A program made the translations under genes and the position numbers. From contig JAIELP010000006.1 in the NCBI GenBank assembly GCA_019752925.1, positions 372,001 through 436,000 of the forward strand: DNA of 64,000 nt, in the 5' to 3' direction. Of this stretch, positions 26,058 to 34,291 are shown in pieces. Source of the DNA: a bacterium (GTDB lineage Bacteria; Bdellovibrionota; Bdellovibrionia; Bdellovibrionales; Bdellovibrionaceae). Positions within the stretch are counted from its first letter, which is position 1. The number at the start of each line of letters is the position of its first letter. Below the pieces are notes generated by a model that worked only from the letters and a program-made list of their open reading frames with translations, was not told the origin of the DNA and did no database searches.

Positions 26058-27239
26058 TTAAATTTGTGAGTGGAAGTGTTCAATGGTTGCATTTTTTTGT
26101 TGAGAGTTAACAAAAAAATGCAAACTGTTCGATTCAAAGAAATTTTCTAATATTTCTATGTTTTGTTTTTTGAGTAAATCGGAAAATTCAATTAAATCTG
26201 ATTCATTACATTTTTCAGTAAATGTAACGGATACGGCAGATATTGAATTTGATTTGATTGAGAAATGTTTCTGAGTTTTTTCAAATGCTAAGATACTATT
26301 AAGAGTTTCTTGAGCACCAGTAAAATAATGTAAATTATTTTTTGACAGTAAATGTTGCACACTACTGATCTGATTTTTTTGCAGATAGTTTTGAAAATCA
26401 GAAAAACGTTTTTCATTGAGCTCGTTATTGAGTTCAACAGCCAGCAAACAATTAAATGAATTTATTGCTAATACAGATTTTTTATTAAATTTAATATTGT
26501 GATTAACCACTGTTCCAACTGTATTTTCACGTGCGGCAGGGCCAACATATAGTGTAACATTTTTTTCAGCAGCTAATTTTACAGAATGATAATGTAAAAC
26601 TTTAGCGCCCCAAGAAGTCATTTCCAGAAGATGCTGGTAATTCAATTCGTTTATCGGTTTAGCATGGGCAATAACTTTTGGATCAGCAGTATAAACACAG
26701 TCGACATCTTTTAAAATTTCACATCGATCGGCCTTTAAATAAGAAGCCATGGCTACCGCAGTAATATCGGAACCTCCGCGGCCCAGCGTTGTGATTTCTT
26801 TTGTGTTTTGAGAGACGCCTTGGAATCCGGCTAAGATAACCACTTTGTTTTGCTTAAGAGCTTCTTCAACTCGGAAGGCTTTAACGTCTACAATATTGGC
26901 ATTTACATGGGAGTCATCTGTAAGGATGCCGGCTTGGCTGCCGGTAAAGCTGATAGCGGCACAACCGAGATCATTAAGGGCCATACTTAGCAATGACATA
27001 CTGATGCGCTCGCCAACAGTTAAAAGCATATCCATTTCGCGCAATGTGGGTTGCGCAGATACTTGATGAGCCAATTCAATTAACTGATTTGTAGTTTGTC
27101 CCATAGCACTTACAACCACTACAACTTTAACTCCCGATTGATGGAGATCAAAAATTCGCTTAGCAGCTTGTTTAATTTTAGCGGGATCAGCTAAAGTTGC
27201 TCCGCCATATTTTTGAACGATAAGTGTGGGATGTGACAT
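26058..27239 (-). CDS. lysC: Aspartate kinase
   Basis: 393 residues. N-terminal Q-K-Y-G-G-A-T (the family usually has K-F-G-G-T-S), V-V-V-V-S-A-M-G-x-T-T-N, and L-G-R-G-G-S-D-I-T-A-V-A identify the kinase domain. It phosphorylates aspartate to start lysine, diaminopimelate, threonine and methionine synthesis. The last 140 residues occupy the place of the paired ACT regulatory domains but are divergent, and the V-G-x-G-M signature typical of lysine or threonine binding is not seen. It abuts the convergent Cys-rich gene with no gap and lies six bases after the transglycosylase gene on the same strand. Confidence 0.92.
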   Translation of the reverse strand: MSHPTLIVQKYGGATLADPAKIKQAAKRIFDLHQSGVKVVVVVSAMGQTTNQLIELAHQVSAQPTLREMDMLLTVGERISMSLLSMALNDLGCAAISFTGSQAGILTDDSHVNANIVDVKAFRVEEALKQNKVVILAGFQGVSQNTKEITTLGRGGSDITAVAMASYLKADRCEILKDVDCVYTADPKVIAHAKPINELNYQHLLEMTSWGAKVLHYHSVKLAAEKNVTLYVGPAARENTVGTVVNHNIKFNKKSVLAINSFNCLLAVELNNELNEKRFSDFQNYLQKNQISSVQHLLSKNNLHYFTGAQETLNSILAFEKTQKHFSIKSNSISAVSVTFTEKCNESDLIEFSDLLKKQNIEILENFFESNSLHFFVNSQQKNATIEHFHSQI

Positions 27240-27245
27240 AGACTG

Positions 27246-28235
27246 TTAGTCTAACGCAAATTTTTTGTTTTGATCACGGAAAAACTGTTTTGCAACGCTG
27301 AGCGAACCTAGCGGAATGCGTATATAGTGCCCGTTGATTTGCTTTGGAATGTAACCCAGTAATAATTCTGAGTTTAGTTCTTTCATGGCTTTGCGGGTGA
27401 TGTTGAGATAATCAGCTAAATTTTCTAAATCGGTACCGCTCGGAGCCCAAACCACTTCGTATTGAAGAGGATACTGAGCATCGATATCGCGGAAACCATA
27501 CAGATTGGGTGCTTTGGCTATCATCAAAGCCGCCAAAATTTTAGGTACATAATCCTGAGTTTCCTGAGGTAGGGCATTATGTCTGACTAATTCCCAGTAA
27601 TCTGTTGTGCCATATTTTTTAATTTGTTTTCTTAAGCCGTTTTCACCCATGTTATAACTGGCAGCTACTAAATACCAAGAACCGAATTCCTGTTTTAAAT
27701 CTTTTAAGTAGCGTATAGCAGCCAAAGTACTTTTTTTAATGTCACGTCTCTCGTCGATCCACCAGTTTTTTTGAAGACCGTAACCTTTACCTGTTGATTC
27801 GATAAATTGCCAAGGGCCAACAGCCTGAGCTGTACTGACGGCATTTGCAGAAAAACCACTTTCAATCATAACCATGTAAGCCAGATCTGTTGGCAATCCT
27901 GCTTTTTTTAATTCGCTTTGTAAAAGTGGCATATACTTGGTGGATTTTTCAAGCCAATTGCGGAAAAAATTTTTACCTCGTGTTTGAAAAAAAGAAATCC
28001 ATACAGCTACTTTCTTATTGTATGTAACCGGTAAATCAAAAATAAAATGATCAGTTTTATGTGTTTGCTTTTTTTCGAGGAGTTTTAGCTTTTGCTTAAG
28101 AGTTAAAGTGTGCTCTTCATTTTTATTTGCAACTACAGGTATGCGTTTAACTTCTGTTGAAGAGTAAGCACTTAAAGGTAGTGCAGCAATGAAACATAAA
28201 AATAGAAAAAGTAATAAACTCTTCATGTAGTTCAT
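27246..28235 (-). CDS. MltD-like membrane-bound lytic transglycosylase
   Basis: 329 residues with an N-terminal signal peptide (about residues 5-24). The SLT domain (about 105-240) has the catalytic E125 in M-I-E-S-G-F, then A-V-G-P-W-Q-F-I, and Y-N-M-G-E-N-G, all typical of family 1D transglycosylases. The C-terminal 50 residues (G-T-D-L-E-N-L-A-D-Y-L-N-I) form one degenerate LysM-like repeat. It should cleave peptidoglycan glycan strands in the periplasm. It shares its transcription direction with lysC and is divergent from the flagellar cluster. Confidence 0.9.
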   Translation of the reverse strand: MNYMKSLLLFLFLCFIAALPLSAYSSTEVKRIPVVANKNEEHTLTLKQKLKLLEKKQTHKTDHFIFDLPVTYNKKVAVWISFFQTRGKNFFRNWLEKSTKYMPLLQSELKKAGLPTDLAYMVMIESGFSANAVSTAQAVGPWQFIESTGKGYGLQKNWWIDERRDIKKSTLAAIRYLKDLKQEFGSWYLVAASYNMGENGLRKQIKKYGTTDYWELVRHNALPQETQDYVPKILAALMIAKAPNLYGFRDIDAQYPLQYEVVWAPSGTDLENLADYLNITRKAMKELNSELLLGYIPKQINGHYIRIPLGSLSVAKQFFRDQNKKFALD

Positions 28236-28328
28236 TCAGTATGACAAATAAGTAGCCCATTGGTCGATAGGACATTTTTGACAGTCGAGGTGGCTTCAAA
28301 CGACAATTTCATGACAGGCCCAAGACTC

Positions 28329-28409
28329 AAGTCCAGAGCGCTTTTCGTCGTATCGGACGTTAGCTGCAATCCATTAAGTCTAGATTTTTTGTATGCTACA
28401 AAAGTCCGG
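28329..28409. repeat. Three AGTCC-type boxes upstream of the flgF sigma-54 promoter
   Basis: AAGTCCAGA (28329-28337), AAGTCTAGA (28376-28384) and AAAGTCCGG (28401-28409) lie about 13-90 bases before the -24 element, where activators of sigma-54 often bind. Similar sequences occur before fliW (37826) and the gene at 4885. Confidence 0.4.
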
Positions 28410-28421
28410 TCGAGGTCTTGG

Positions 28422-28437
28422 TGGCACTTGGGTTGCT
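28422..28437 (+). promoter_or_regulatory. Sigma-54 promoter of the flgF operon
   Basis: TGGCAC-N5-TTGCT matches the RpoN -24/-12 consensus, with the GG and GC doublets at the required 10-base separation. It lies 28 bases before the flgF ATG, with AGGAGA in between. Confidence 0.9.
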
Positions 28438-28464
28438 AAATTCATCTTATAGGAGAAAAGCGCA

Positions 28465-29283
28465 ATGAGTATTAAAGGTATATATACGGCATTAAGTGGT
28501 GCATTGGCTCAAACAACCAAGATCGACACGATTGCTAATAATATCGCGAATGTGAACACGACCGGCTTTAAGCGTGATCAACAGACCTTTGGCGAGTACC
28601 TAACAGCTCTTGAAAAAGAACCTCAAGTTATTCAGGTTCCACGCGTTCCGGCTTCTATTGAAAGTTTTTACGATATGAACGGTGGCGATAAAGGTTTTGT
28701 TGATACAACCGGTACATATACTAATTTTGAACAAGGCAGCCTTAAACACACTGGCGGTAAGTTGGATTTAGCTATTGATGGTGCAGGCTTTTTTGAAGTT
28801 TCAACACCTAGCGGTGTGCAACTGACGCGTTCGGGTAACTTTACAGTAGATGGAAATGGTCAGTTAGTAACTAAAGATGGACATCCTGTTCTTCTTGAAG
28901 GTGACCTGACTTCGAATCCTGAAAGCCGAACAGTACGTTTTTCGGGTTTAGCTCAGCCTTATATATCTGATGGCGGTGAAGTTTTTGACGGTCAGAGAAA
29001 GCTCGGAAATATTTCTCTATTGCAAGTATCTAATTTAGAGAGTTTGCAAAAAGTAGGAAGTAATAATTATTCCGTAAAACCCAACATGCAAGCTGATATC
29101 GCCAAAGTTAGTGTTCCAAATCTTAAACAGGGATTCTTGGAAACCAGTAACGTGAACATCGTTAATGAAATGACCGAAATGATTCAGGCTCAGAGAGTAT
29201 TTGAAGGAACACAAAAAGCCATCAGTGCATACGATGCTATGGCAGATAAGTTAATTAACGTTGTCGGAAGCACAAAGGGGTAA
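28465..29283 (+). CDS. flgF: Flagellar rod protein FlgF-like
   Basis: 272 residues. S-I-K-G-I-Y-T-A-L-S-G-A, then I-A-N-N-I-A-N-V-N-T-T-G-F-K-R is the N-terminal rod/hook motif; L-A-I-D-G-A-G-F-F-E-V is the core; and the C-terminus L-E-T-S-N-V-N-I-V-N-E-M-T-E-M-I-Q-A-Q-R is the helix that packs in the axial structure. It is placed as FlgF because it directly precedes a closer FlgG. First gene after the sigma-54 promoter. Confidence 0.9.
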   Translation: MSIKGIYTALSGALAQTTKIDTIANNIANVNTTGFKRDQQTFGEYLTALEKEPQVIQVPRVPASIESFYDMNGGDKGFVDTTGTYTNFEQGSLKHTGGKLDLAIDGAGFFEVSTPSGVQLTRSGNFTVDGNGQLVTKDGHPVLLEGDLTSNPESRTVRFSGLAQPYISDGGEVFDGQRKLGNISLLQVSNLESLQKVGSNNYSVKPNMQADIAKVSVPNLKQGFLETSNVNIVNEMTEMIQAQRVFEGTQKAISAYDAMADKLINVVGSTKG

Positions 29284-29287
29284 TTGA

Positions 29288-30073
29288 ATGATAAAAAGTT
29301 TAAATACAGCAGCAACAGGCATGGTGGCACAACAAAGTAATATGGATGTTATCGCCAATAACATTGCCAACGTTAATACAACAGGCTTTAAAAAAGGCCG
29401 CGCTGAATTTGAAGACCTTGTTTATCATAACTTAAAAGATCCGGGTGAGGCTTCTGGCTTAAATTCTGTGACTCCTACAGGAGTTCAAACAGGTTTAGGT
29501 GTTAGAACAGCGTCTGTTCAAAAAGATTTTACTTCAGGTAATGCTATTATGACAAAAAATCCTCTGGATTTACAAATTGAAGGAACTGGCTTCTTTCAAG
29601 TAAGAACTCCGGACGGCGAAATTTCGTATACTCGAGACGGTTCGTTTAAAAAAGATGCTAACGGACGTGTAGTTGATAAAAACGGCAATGTGTTGATTCC
29701 TGAAATTGTTATTCCGCCGAACTCAGCAGCTCTTGAAATTACACCTACCGGCGAAGTGAAATCGATGAGTGAACTAAATGCAGAGCCGCAAAACTTAGGA
29801 CAAATTGAAATTGTTAATTTTATTAATCCTGCAGGGCTTAAAAACGTAGGTAAAAATTTATTTGTGCCGACGGCCGCCAGTGGTCAGCCTGCAGAATCTC
29901 GTCCGGGAACAGCGGGAATGGGCTATTTAGCACAAGGTGAACTTGAAGCAAGTAACGTTAATATCGTTGATGAAATGATTAATATGATTAGTGCTCAAAG
30001 AGCTTACGAAACAAATTCTAAAGTGGTTCAGACTTCAGACCAAATGATGCAAACGGCGGTTAATATCAAATGA
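29288..30073 (+). CDS. flgG: Flagellar distal rod protein FlgG
   Basis: 261 residues, the normal FlgG length. The N-terminal L-N-T-A-A-T-G-M-V-A-Q-Q-S-N-M-D-V-I-A-N-N-I and a C-terminal E-A-S-N-V-N-I-V-D-E-M-I-N-M-I-S-A-Q-R-A-Y-E are diagnostic. It assembles the distal rod that crosses the periplasm. Four bases from flgF; its TGA overlaps the flgA ATG. Confidence 0.96.
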   Translation: MIKSLNTAATGMVAQQSNMDVIANNIANVNTTGFKKGRAEFEDLVYHNLKDPGEASGLNSVTPTGVQTGLGVRTASVQKDFTSGNAIMTKNPLDLQIEGTGFFQVRTPDGEISYTRDGSFKKDANGRVVDKNGNVLIPEIVIPPNSAALEITPTGEVKSMSELNAEPQNLGQIEIVNFINPAGLKNVGKNLFVPTAASGQPAESRPGTAGMGYLAQGELEASNVNIVDEMINMISAQRAYETNSKVVQTSDQMMQTAVNIK

Positions 30074-30960
30074 TAAAGTTTTTATTGTCCTTACTATTTT
30101 CTTTTTCTTGTTTTGCATCTCAGGATGTTGAATTAGTTATTCCATCAGCGGTGGAAGTTTCTCCTCGTAGTGAGATTTCTTTGTATGATATCGTTGAGGC
30201 CAAAAATTTGAATGACAGTTTAGCCTCAGAGCTGAAAGACCTCGTTATTCCAGATAGTAAAGCCAATAATATGCATAAAAGCGAACTAGCGAAAATGCTG
30301 AGATCAATCAAAGCACGTTTTGTATTGCCGAGTGAATTAAAAATCATCCGTAGCCGTGGTTCAATTTCCAGAATGGAAGTTGAACGTAAAATTAAAAATA
30401 AAATCTATTCACAATGTTCTGGGTGTGAAGTTCAGGTGCAGATTTCTTCCGTACCTACAAATATGGAAAGCGATTGGTCGCTGGATTTAAACGTCGATTT
30501 ATCAAAGAGTTCGGTAACTTTACCTATTGTAGCAACTAAAAATAGCGATCTTAAAGGCTGGGTTGTGGCTGAAATTAAAAGATATCAATCTGTACCAGTA
30601 GTAAGCCGCTCCATTAAAATTGGTGATGTGTTAACGGAAGATATGTTTACAGTTGAAAAACGTCAATTAACTAACTCGCGAGATACGGTTCAGAAAATAG
30701 AATCTGTAATAGGTATGCAAGCCATCAGGTTTTTGACTGCCGGACAGGTGCTTCAGTACGGTGATATTAAAAAAGAACAGGTACTGAAAAAAGGGCAAAT
30801 GGTTAAAGCTATGTTTGGTACTTCAGACTTTGAAGTAGCTATTTCCGCTGAAGCTCAAGAGGCGGGTTCTGTTGGTGATGTTGTTAAGATTAAAAATATC
30901 GATTCACAAAAGGTATTTGCTGCTAAAATTATTGAACGCGGCTTAGTGAGGATTGAATAA
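30070..30960 (+). CDS. flgA: Flagellar P-ring assembly chaperone FlgA
   Basis: 296 residues with a short signal peptide ending C-F-A. The C-terminal SAF-type domain carries I-K-I-G-D-V-L-T-E-D-M-F, I-G-M-Q-A-I-R-F-L-T-A-G-Q-V-L and A-Q-E-A-G-S-V-G-D-V-V-K-I-K-N, the FlgA pattern. It escorts FlgI in the periplasm during P-ring formation. Overlaps flgG at the start and flgH at the end. Confidence 0.92.
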   Translation: MIKFLLSLLFSFSCFASQDVELVIPSAVEVSPRSEISLYDIVEAKNLNDSLASELKDLVIPDSKANNMHKSELAKMLRSIKARFVLPSELKIIRSRGSISRMEVERKIKNKIYSQCSGCEVQVQISSVPTNMESDWSLDLNVDLSKSSVTLPIVATKNSDLKGWVVAEIKRYQSVPVVSRSIKIGDVLTEDMFTVEKRQLTNSRDTVQKIESVIGMQAIRFLTAGQVLQYGDIKKEQVLKKGQMVKAMFGTSDFEVAISAEAQEAGSVGDVVKIKNIDSQKVFAAKIIERGLVRIE

Positions 30961-31877
30961 TGAAAAAAACTTCAGGCTTACTTTTATTGGGATTAATGAT
31001 TCAGGGTTGTGCCAGTTTGATGACCGCTGAAGACATCGCCAAACTTGAGCAGGAAACAACTCCTGTACCTGTTGCTACTGTTCAGCCAGAAGTTCCAAAA
31101 GCAGCGGAAGCCGCGACTAACGTTGAAGAAGAAAGCGAAGAGCCAATTACCAAGTATTCTGATATCAGCAACATGGCTCCGCCGTCGGATCGTCAGTATA
31201 AAAGAATGACACGTAAAAAAATGGAAGAAGAGTCGGAGCTTTACAGTTCCGCAGGTTCGCTTTGGAAAATGGAAGGTCAGACCAGCTATTTATTTGCAGA
31301 GAATAAACACCGTCGTGAAGGTGATCCGACCAGTATAAAAATGGAAGGTGCTGCTTTGAAAATGATCGAAAACAAAGTAGCAGTTATTTCTGACTTATTG
31401 AAACAACTAGATGCTCAGCGCCTTCAAGCTGAGGAAGATGCTAAACATGCCGAAGCAGAAAAAATGCGTTTGGCCCAGGAAGAAGAAGAGAAAAAATTAA
31501 GAGCAGAAAGAATCGCAAAAGGTGAGCTGGTGGTAGATCCTATGGAAGAAGAACAGTTCCAGGAAAAAGCTAAGGCTGACGCCAAAGCAGCTACAGAGGC
31601 CCGTAAGCCGGCCGCGGTCAGCTCAAATAAAAACGATAAAGAAGAAAGATTCGATTTAAAAGAGGTTGAGTTGATTCCCTCAAAAATTGTTGAAAAAATG
31701 TCGGATGACACTTACCGAATTCGTGGTCAGCAGTATCTTACTATTAAGAAAAAACCTTACAAAGTTATCGCGACGGCTTTAATTCGAGCTGAGGATTTTA
31801 ACGACAACGGCGTAAGTTCTAATAAATTATTGGATGCACAATATGATGTAATTCACGTGAAAAGAGCTTCTGAATGA
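30960..31877 (+). CDS. flgH: Flagellar L-ring protein FlgH with a charged helical insertion
   Basis: 305 residues. A canonical lipobox I-Q-G-C puts the lipid on Cys17. S-L-W near residue 101, then L-F-A-E-N-K-x-R-R-x-G-D-P, and the C-terminal Y-x-V-I-A-T-A-L-I-R-A-E-D-F-N-D-N-G-V-S-S are recognisable FlgH blocks. Between them (about residues 135-225), where other FlgH proteins hold beta strands of the ring, lies a Glu/Lys/Ala-rich predicted coiled coil. The L-ring would therefore have an unusual shape. TAATG overlap with flgA, and ATGA overlap with flgI. Confidence 0.85.
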   Translation: MKKTSGLLLLGLMIQGCASLMTAEDIAKLEQETTPVPVATVQPEVPKAAEAATNVEEESEEPITKYSDISNMAPPSDRQYKRMTRKKMEEESELYSSAGSLWKMEGQTSYLFAENKHRREGDPTSIKMEGAALKMIENKVAVISDLLKQLDAQRLQAEEDAKHAEAEKMRLAQEEEEKKLRAERIAKGELVVDPMEEEQFQEKAKADAKAATEARKPAAVSSNKNDKEERFDLKEVELIPSKIVEKMSDDTYRIRGQQYLTIKKKPYKVIATALIRAEDFNDNGVSSNKLLDAQYDVIHVKRASE

Positions 31878-32881
31878 TGAGATTAGCGCTGTTAACCACA
31901 ATTAGTTTAATTAGTAGTCTTAGTTTTGCGGCAAGGCTCAAAGATATTGCGAGTATTCGCGGTGTGCGTGAGAACCAGTTAATTGGATACGGCTTGGTCG
32001 TTGGATTAAAAGGTACGGGAGATTCAAATTCACAATTTACTAGCAAATCATTTGCCCGTTTGATTGAAAAAATGGGTGTGCAGATTGAAGGACGTGATTT
32101 GCAAAGTAAAAATATTGCGGCGGTAATTGTAACTGCAACTTTGCCTGCATTTGCAAAAGCCGGTAATCCTTTAGATATTACAGTTAACAGTATAGGTGAT
32201 GCCTCTTCATTAGTAGGTGGTACCTTATTACAAACTCCGCTACGTGCAGGTAACGACGAAGTATTTGCAGTAGCACAAGGGGCTTTATCAGTTATCGGTG
32301 ACGGTAAGGAAGTTCACACTACTGCCGGTAGAATTCCGAATGGCGCAATGATCGAAAGAGATATTCAGGCAGATTTTGCAACTCGTAAAATGTACAGAAT
32401 GACATTGCACAATCCGGATTTTACAACAGCAGCAAGAACAGTTTTAACAATTAATAAAGAATTAGGCGGACAGTACGCCACAGCTAAAGACGGCGGCACG
32501 ATTGATATCATTACGCCGTTCTCTTATGAAAATAAGGGTGTTGAGCTGATGGCAACAATTGAAGCAATTGAGATCAATCCAGATCAAAAAGCACGTGTTG
32601 TAATTAACGAAAAAACCGGAACAATTGTGATCGGCGAAAAAGTTAAGATTTCTAAAGTGGGTTTAAGTCATGGAAGTTTAACTTTAAAAGTTTCAGATGA
32701 TAAAAATAAAAAATCTAAAGAATCAGCGGAAGATAAAGTGACGGTGCTTGATGCCGGCGCCAACGTTGGTGATTTAGTACAGGCTTTAAATAAGCTTGGT
32801 GTTTCACCTAAAGATTTAATATCGATCTTGCAATCTGTGAAGGCCGCAGGGGCCTTACATGGTGAGCTCGAGACGATGTAG
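31874..32881 (+). CDS. flgI: Flagellar P-ring protein FlgI
   Basis: 335 residues with a signal peptide ending L-S-F-A. A-R-L-K-D-I-A-S-I-R-G-V-R-E-N-Q-L-I-G-Y-G-L-V-V-G-L-x-G-T-G-D immediately after it is the FlgI signature, and D-L-V-Q-A-L-N-K-L-G-V-S-P-x-D-L-I-S-I-L-Q near the end is equally typical. It builds the peptidoglycan-level ring around the rod. Its start overlaps flgH. Confidence 0.96.
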   Translation: MMRLALLTTISLISSLSFAARLKDIASIRGVRENQLIGYGLVVGLKGTGDSNSQFTSKSFARLIEKMGVQIEGRDLQSKNIAAVIVTATLPAFAKAGNPLDITVNSIGDASSLVGGTLLQTPLRAGNDEVFAVAQGALSVIGDGKEVHTTAGRIPNGAMIERDIQADFATRKMYRMTLHNPDFTTAARTVLTINKELGGQYATAKDGGTIDIITPFSYENKGVELMATIEAIEINPDQKARVVINEKTGTIVIGEKVKISKVGLSHGSLTLKVSDDKNKKSKESAEDKVTVLDAGANVGDLVQALNKLGVSPKDLISILQSVKAAGALHGELETM

Positions 32882-32903
32882 ATTTAATTATTTTTTCATC
32901 GAT

Positions 32904-33136
32904 ACTCACGGATGAGTGCCGGTGATAGGGGAGGGTCCTCAAATTTCATTTACCAGGGATGGTCTGGGTGCTGATAATGTTAACGAACCTCGCAGGAAGT
33001 TTTCACGTCAGAATGACAAAAACAATCACGGATGAATGTTTAAGTCGTCACTTGCACTCAGAAAAATCGCACGGACGCGATAAGAAATTGAAAGGACACT
33101 CCCCATTTTTTTACCTAAAACTTCACAGGATGTGAA
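32904..33136 (+). ncRNA. Leader (or sRNA) with five GGA-loop hairpins, predicted CsrA-binding array
   Basis: The 261-base flgI-flgJ gap has five short hairpins with GGA in the loop. ACTCA/TGAGT, loop CGGA (32904-32917). ACC/GGT, loop AGGGAT (32952-32963). AACA-A-TCA/TGA-A-TGTT with one mismatch, loop CGGA (33021-33040). TCGC/GCGA, loop ACGGAC (33067-33080). TTCAC/GTGAA, loop AGGAT (33122-33136), where AGGA is also the ribosome site of the next gene. CsrA/RsmA recognises exactly such loops. No terminator separates the array from flgJ, so a 5' leader is more likely than a free CsrB-like RNA. The function is inferred from structure plus the csrA gene downstream. Confidence 0.6.
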
Positions 33137-33142
33137 TTAAAA

Positions 33143-33835
33143 ATGAGCGAAATTTCTAAGCTGAATCCGATAAAATCAGCTCCCTTAGCCGAAAAAACAA
33201 ATAAAGTAACCGACGATAAAATTCGTCAGGTTGCTGATTTGTATGAGCAACATTTCATCCGCGCCATGATGAAAGAGATGCGGTCCACTGTTCAGGAAGG
33301 TGGATTCATCAAGCAGAACAATGCCGAAAAGATTTTCCGTGATCAATTAGATGATCAGTATTCGGAGCAATGGGGAAAAGCCGGTGGAATCGGACTTTCC
33401 AATTTAATTTACGATCAGATTATGGATAAGTACGGAACCGCAATGGGTTTGAAACCCGCCATGGAAAAGCCGCACGGGCCGATGAATCTGGACCAAAAAT
33501 CAAATTTTTCAGGCTTGGTAAGTGGCAATAACACAAATGCTACCGGCGCAGATTCTATGACTTTTAAATTTCAGTCACCAGAAAACCATAAAACCGAAAT
33601 CACCAGCCCTTGGGCCGGAACTTTGCTAGATAAAAAATACTTAGAGATGGATCAGATGCAGTACCGTATTAAACACGACAATGGGCTTGAAAGTCTCATT
33701 TTGACACGCGGAACTGGGCTTGGTCCTGAACAGAAATTGTCGGTTGGTGACACAATTGCGGCTGGACAACAGTTGGGTTGGACGAGCTCAGCCAGCCCTT
33801 TGATTTGGACTCTTAAGCCGAATGTCTCAGAATGA
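33143..33835 (+). CDS. flgJ: FlgJ-type rod-binding protein with degenerate LytM-like C-terminus
   Basis: 230 residues. Residues 25-105 match the FlgJ N-terminal rod-cap domain (A-D-L-Y-E-Q-H-F-I-R-A-M-M-K-E-M-R, then I-F-R-D-Q-L-D-D-Q-Y, G-G-I-G-L-S-N-L-I-Y). The muramidase domain of enterobacterial FlgJ is absent. Instead residues 148-228 follow the beta pattern of M23/LytM peptidases (S-P-W-A-G-T-L, then Y-R-I-K-H-D-N-G-L, L-S-V-G-D-T-I-A-A-G-Q-Q-L-G-W), but the metal-binding H-x-H is I-W-T-L, so it should be inactive. Its ribosome site lies inside a predicted CsrA hairpin. Confidence 0.82.
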   Translation: MSEISKLNPIKSAPLAEKTNKVTDDKIRQVADLYEQHFIRAMMKEMRSTVQEGGFIKQNNAEKIFRDQLDDQYSEQWGKAGGIGLSNLIYDQIMDKYGTAMGLKPAMEKPHGPMNLDQKSNFSGLVSGNNTNATGADSMTFKFQSPENHKTEITSPWAGTLLDKKYLEMDQMQYRIKHDNGLESLILTRGTGLGPEQKLSVGDTIAAGQQLGWTSSASPLIWTLKPNVSE

Positions 33836-33888
33836 TTTGGTACATTTGTCTCACTGTGATACACTAGTAAATAGGTTGGAGGTTCTCA

Positions 33889-34245
33889 ATGAAAATTACC
33901 CACAATAAAGTTGGTCAAAATATTAATACTTCGGATGCAAAAGCTTCGGAAAAATCAGCCAATGCTTCTAAAGCAGGTGCGGTAAAAAATAATTCTCAAA
34001 CGCCTGCCAACGCTGAAGCTGGAGCTACGCAATCCTCTGCGCAAGCAACTAAAGTGGAATTGTCTCCTCGAGTTCAAGAAATTAAAAAAATCAAAGAAGC
34101 TGCAAAAAATTCTCCTGATGTAGACGCTGCTAAAGTTGAAAAGTTTAAAAAATTAATTGCCGAAGGTAAATACAAAGTTGATGCAAAAGCCGTTGCCGAC
34201 AAAATGGTCGACGAGCATTTGATGACTTTTAAAACAGAGGAATAG
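33889..34245 (+). CDS. flgM: Anti-sigma-28 factor FlgM
   Basis: 118 residues. A disordered Ala/Ser/Asn/Gln-rich N-terminal half precedes the FlgM C-terminal consensus V-E-L-S-P-R-V-Q-E-I-K-K-I, then D-A-A-K-V-E-K-F-K-K-L-I-A-E-G-K-Y-K-V-D-A-K-A-V-A-D-K-M. It binds FliA until hook completion allows its export. Strong ribosome site (GGAGG). Its target promoters include those at 21567, 23877 and 37478 in this window. Confidence 0.92.
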   Translation: MKITHNKVGQNINTSDAKASEKSANASKAGAVKNNSQTPANAEAGATQSSAQATKVELSPRVQEIKKIKEAAKNSPDVDAAKVEKFKKLIAEGKYKVDAKAVADKMVDEHLMTFKTEE

Positions 34246-34269
34246 TTTTTAATAATAAAATAACGGTAT

Positions 34270-34289
34270 CGCTATCAAGGATGAGGGCG
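34270..34289 (+). promoter_or_regulatory. GGA-loop hairpin over the flgN ribosome site (predicted CsrA site)
   Basis: CGC and TCA pair with TGA and GCG (with one T-G pair and one mismatch between them) around an AGGA loop. The hairpin ends two bases before the flgN ATG, and AGGA or GAGGG inside it must be the ribosome site. Confidence 0.5.
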
Positions 34290-34291
34290 AA

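Noticed and set aside
28446..28464. CsrA-type hairpin at the flgF ribosome site
   Set aside because: Only a three-pair CTT/AAG stem; too weak compared with those before flgJ and flgN.
32882..33142. c-di-GMP (GEMM), SRP RNA, tmRNA or other known RNA family in the flgI-flgJ gap
   Set aside because: None of the consensus cores I know for these families could be found; the GGA hairpins explain the structure better.
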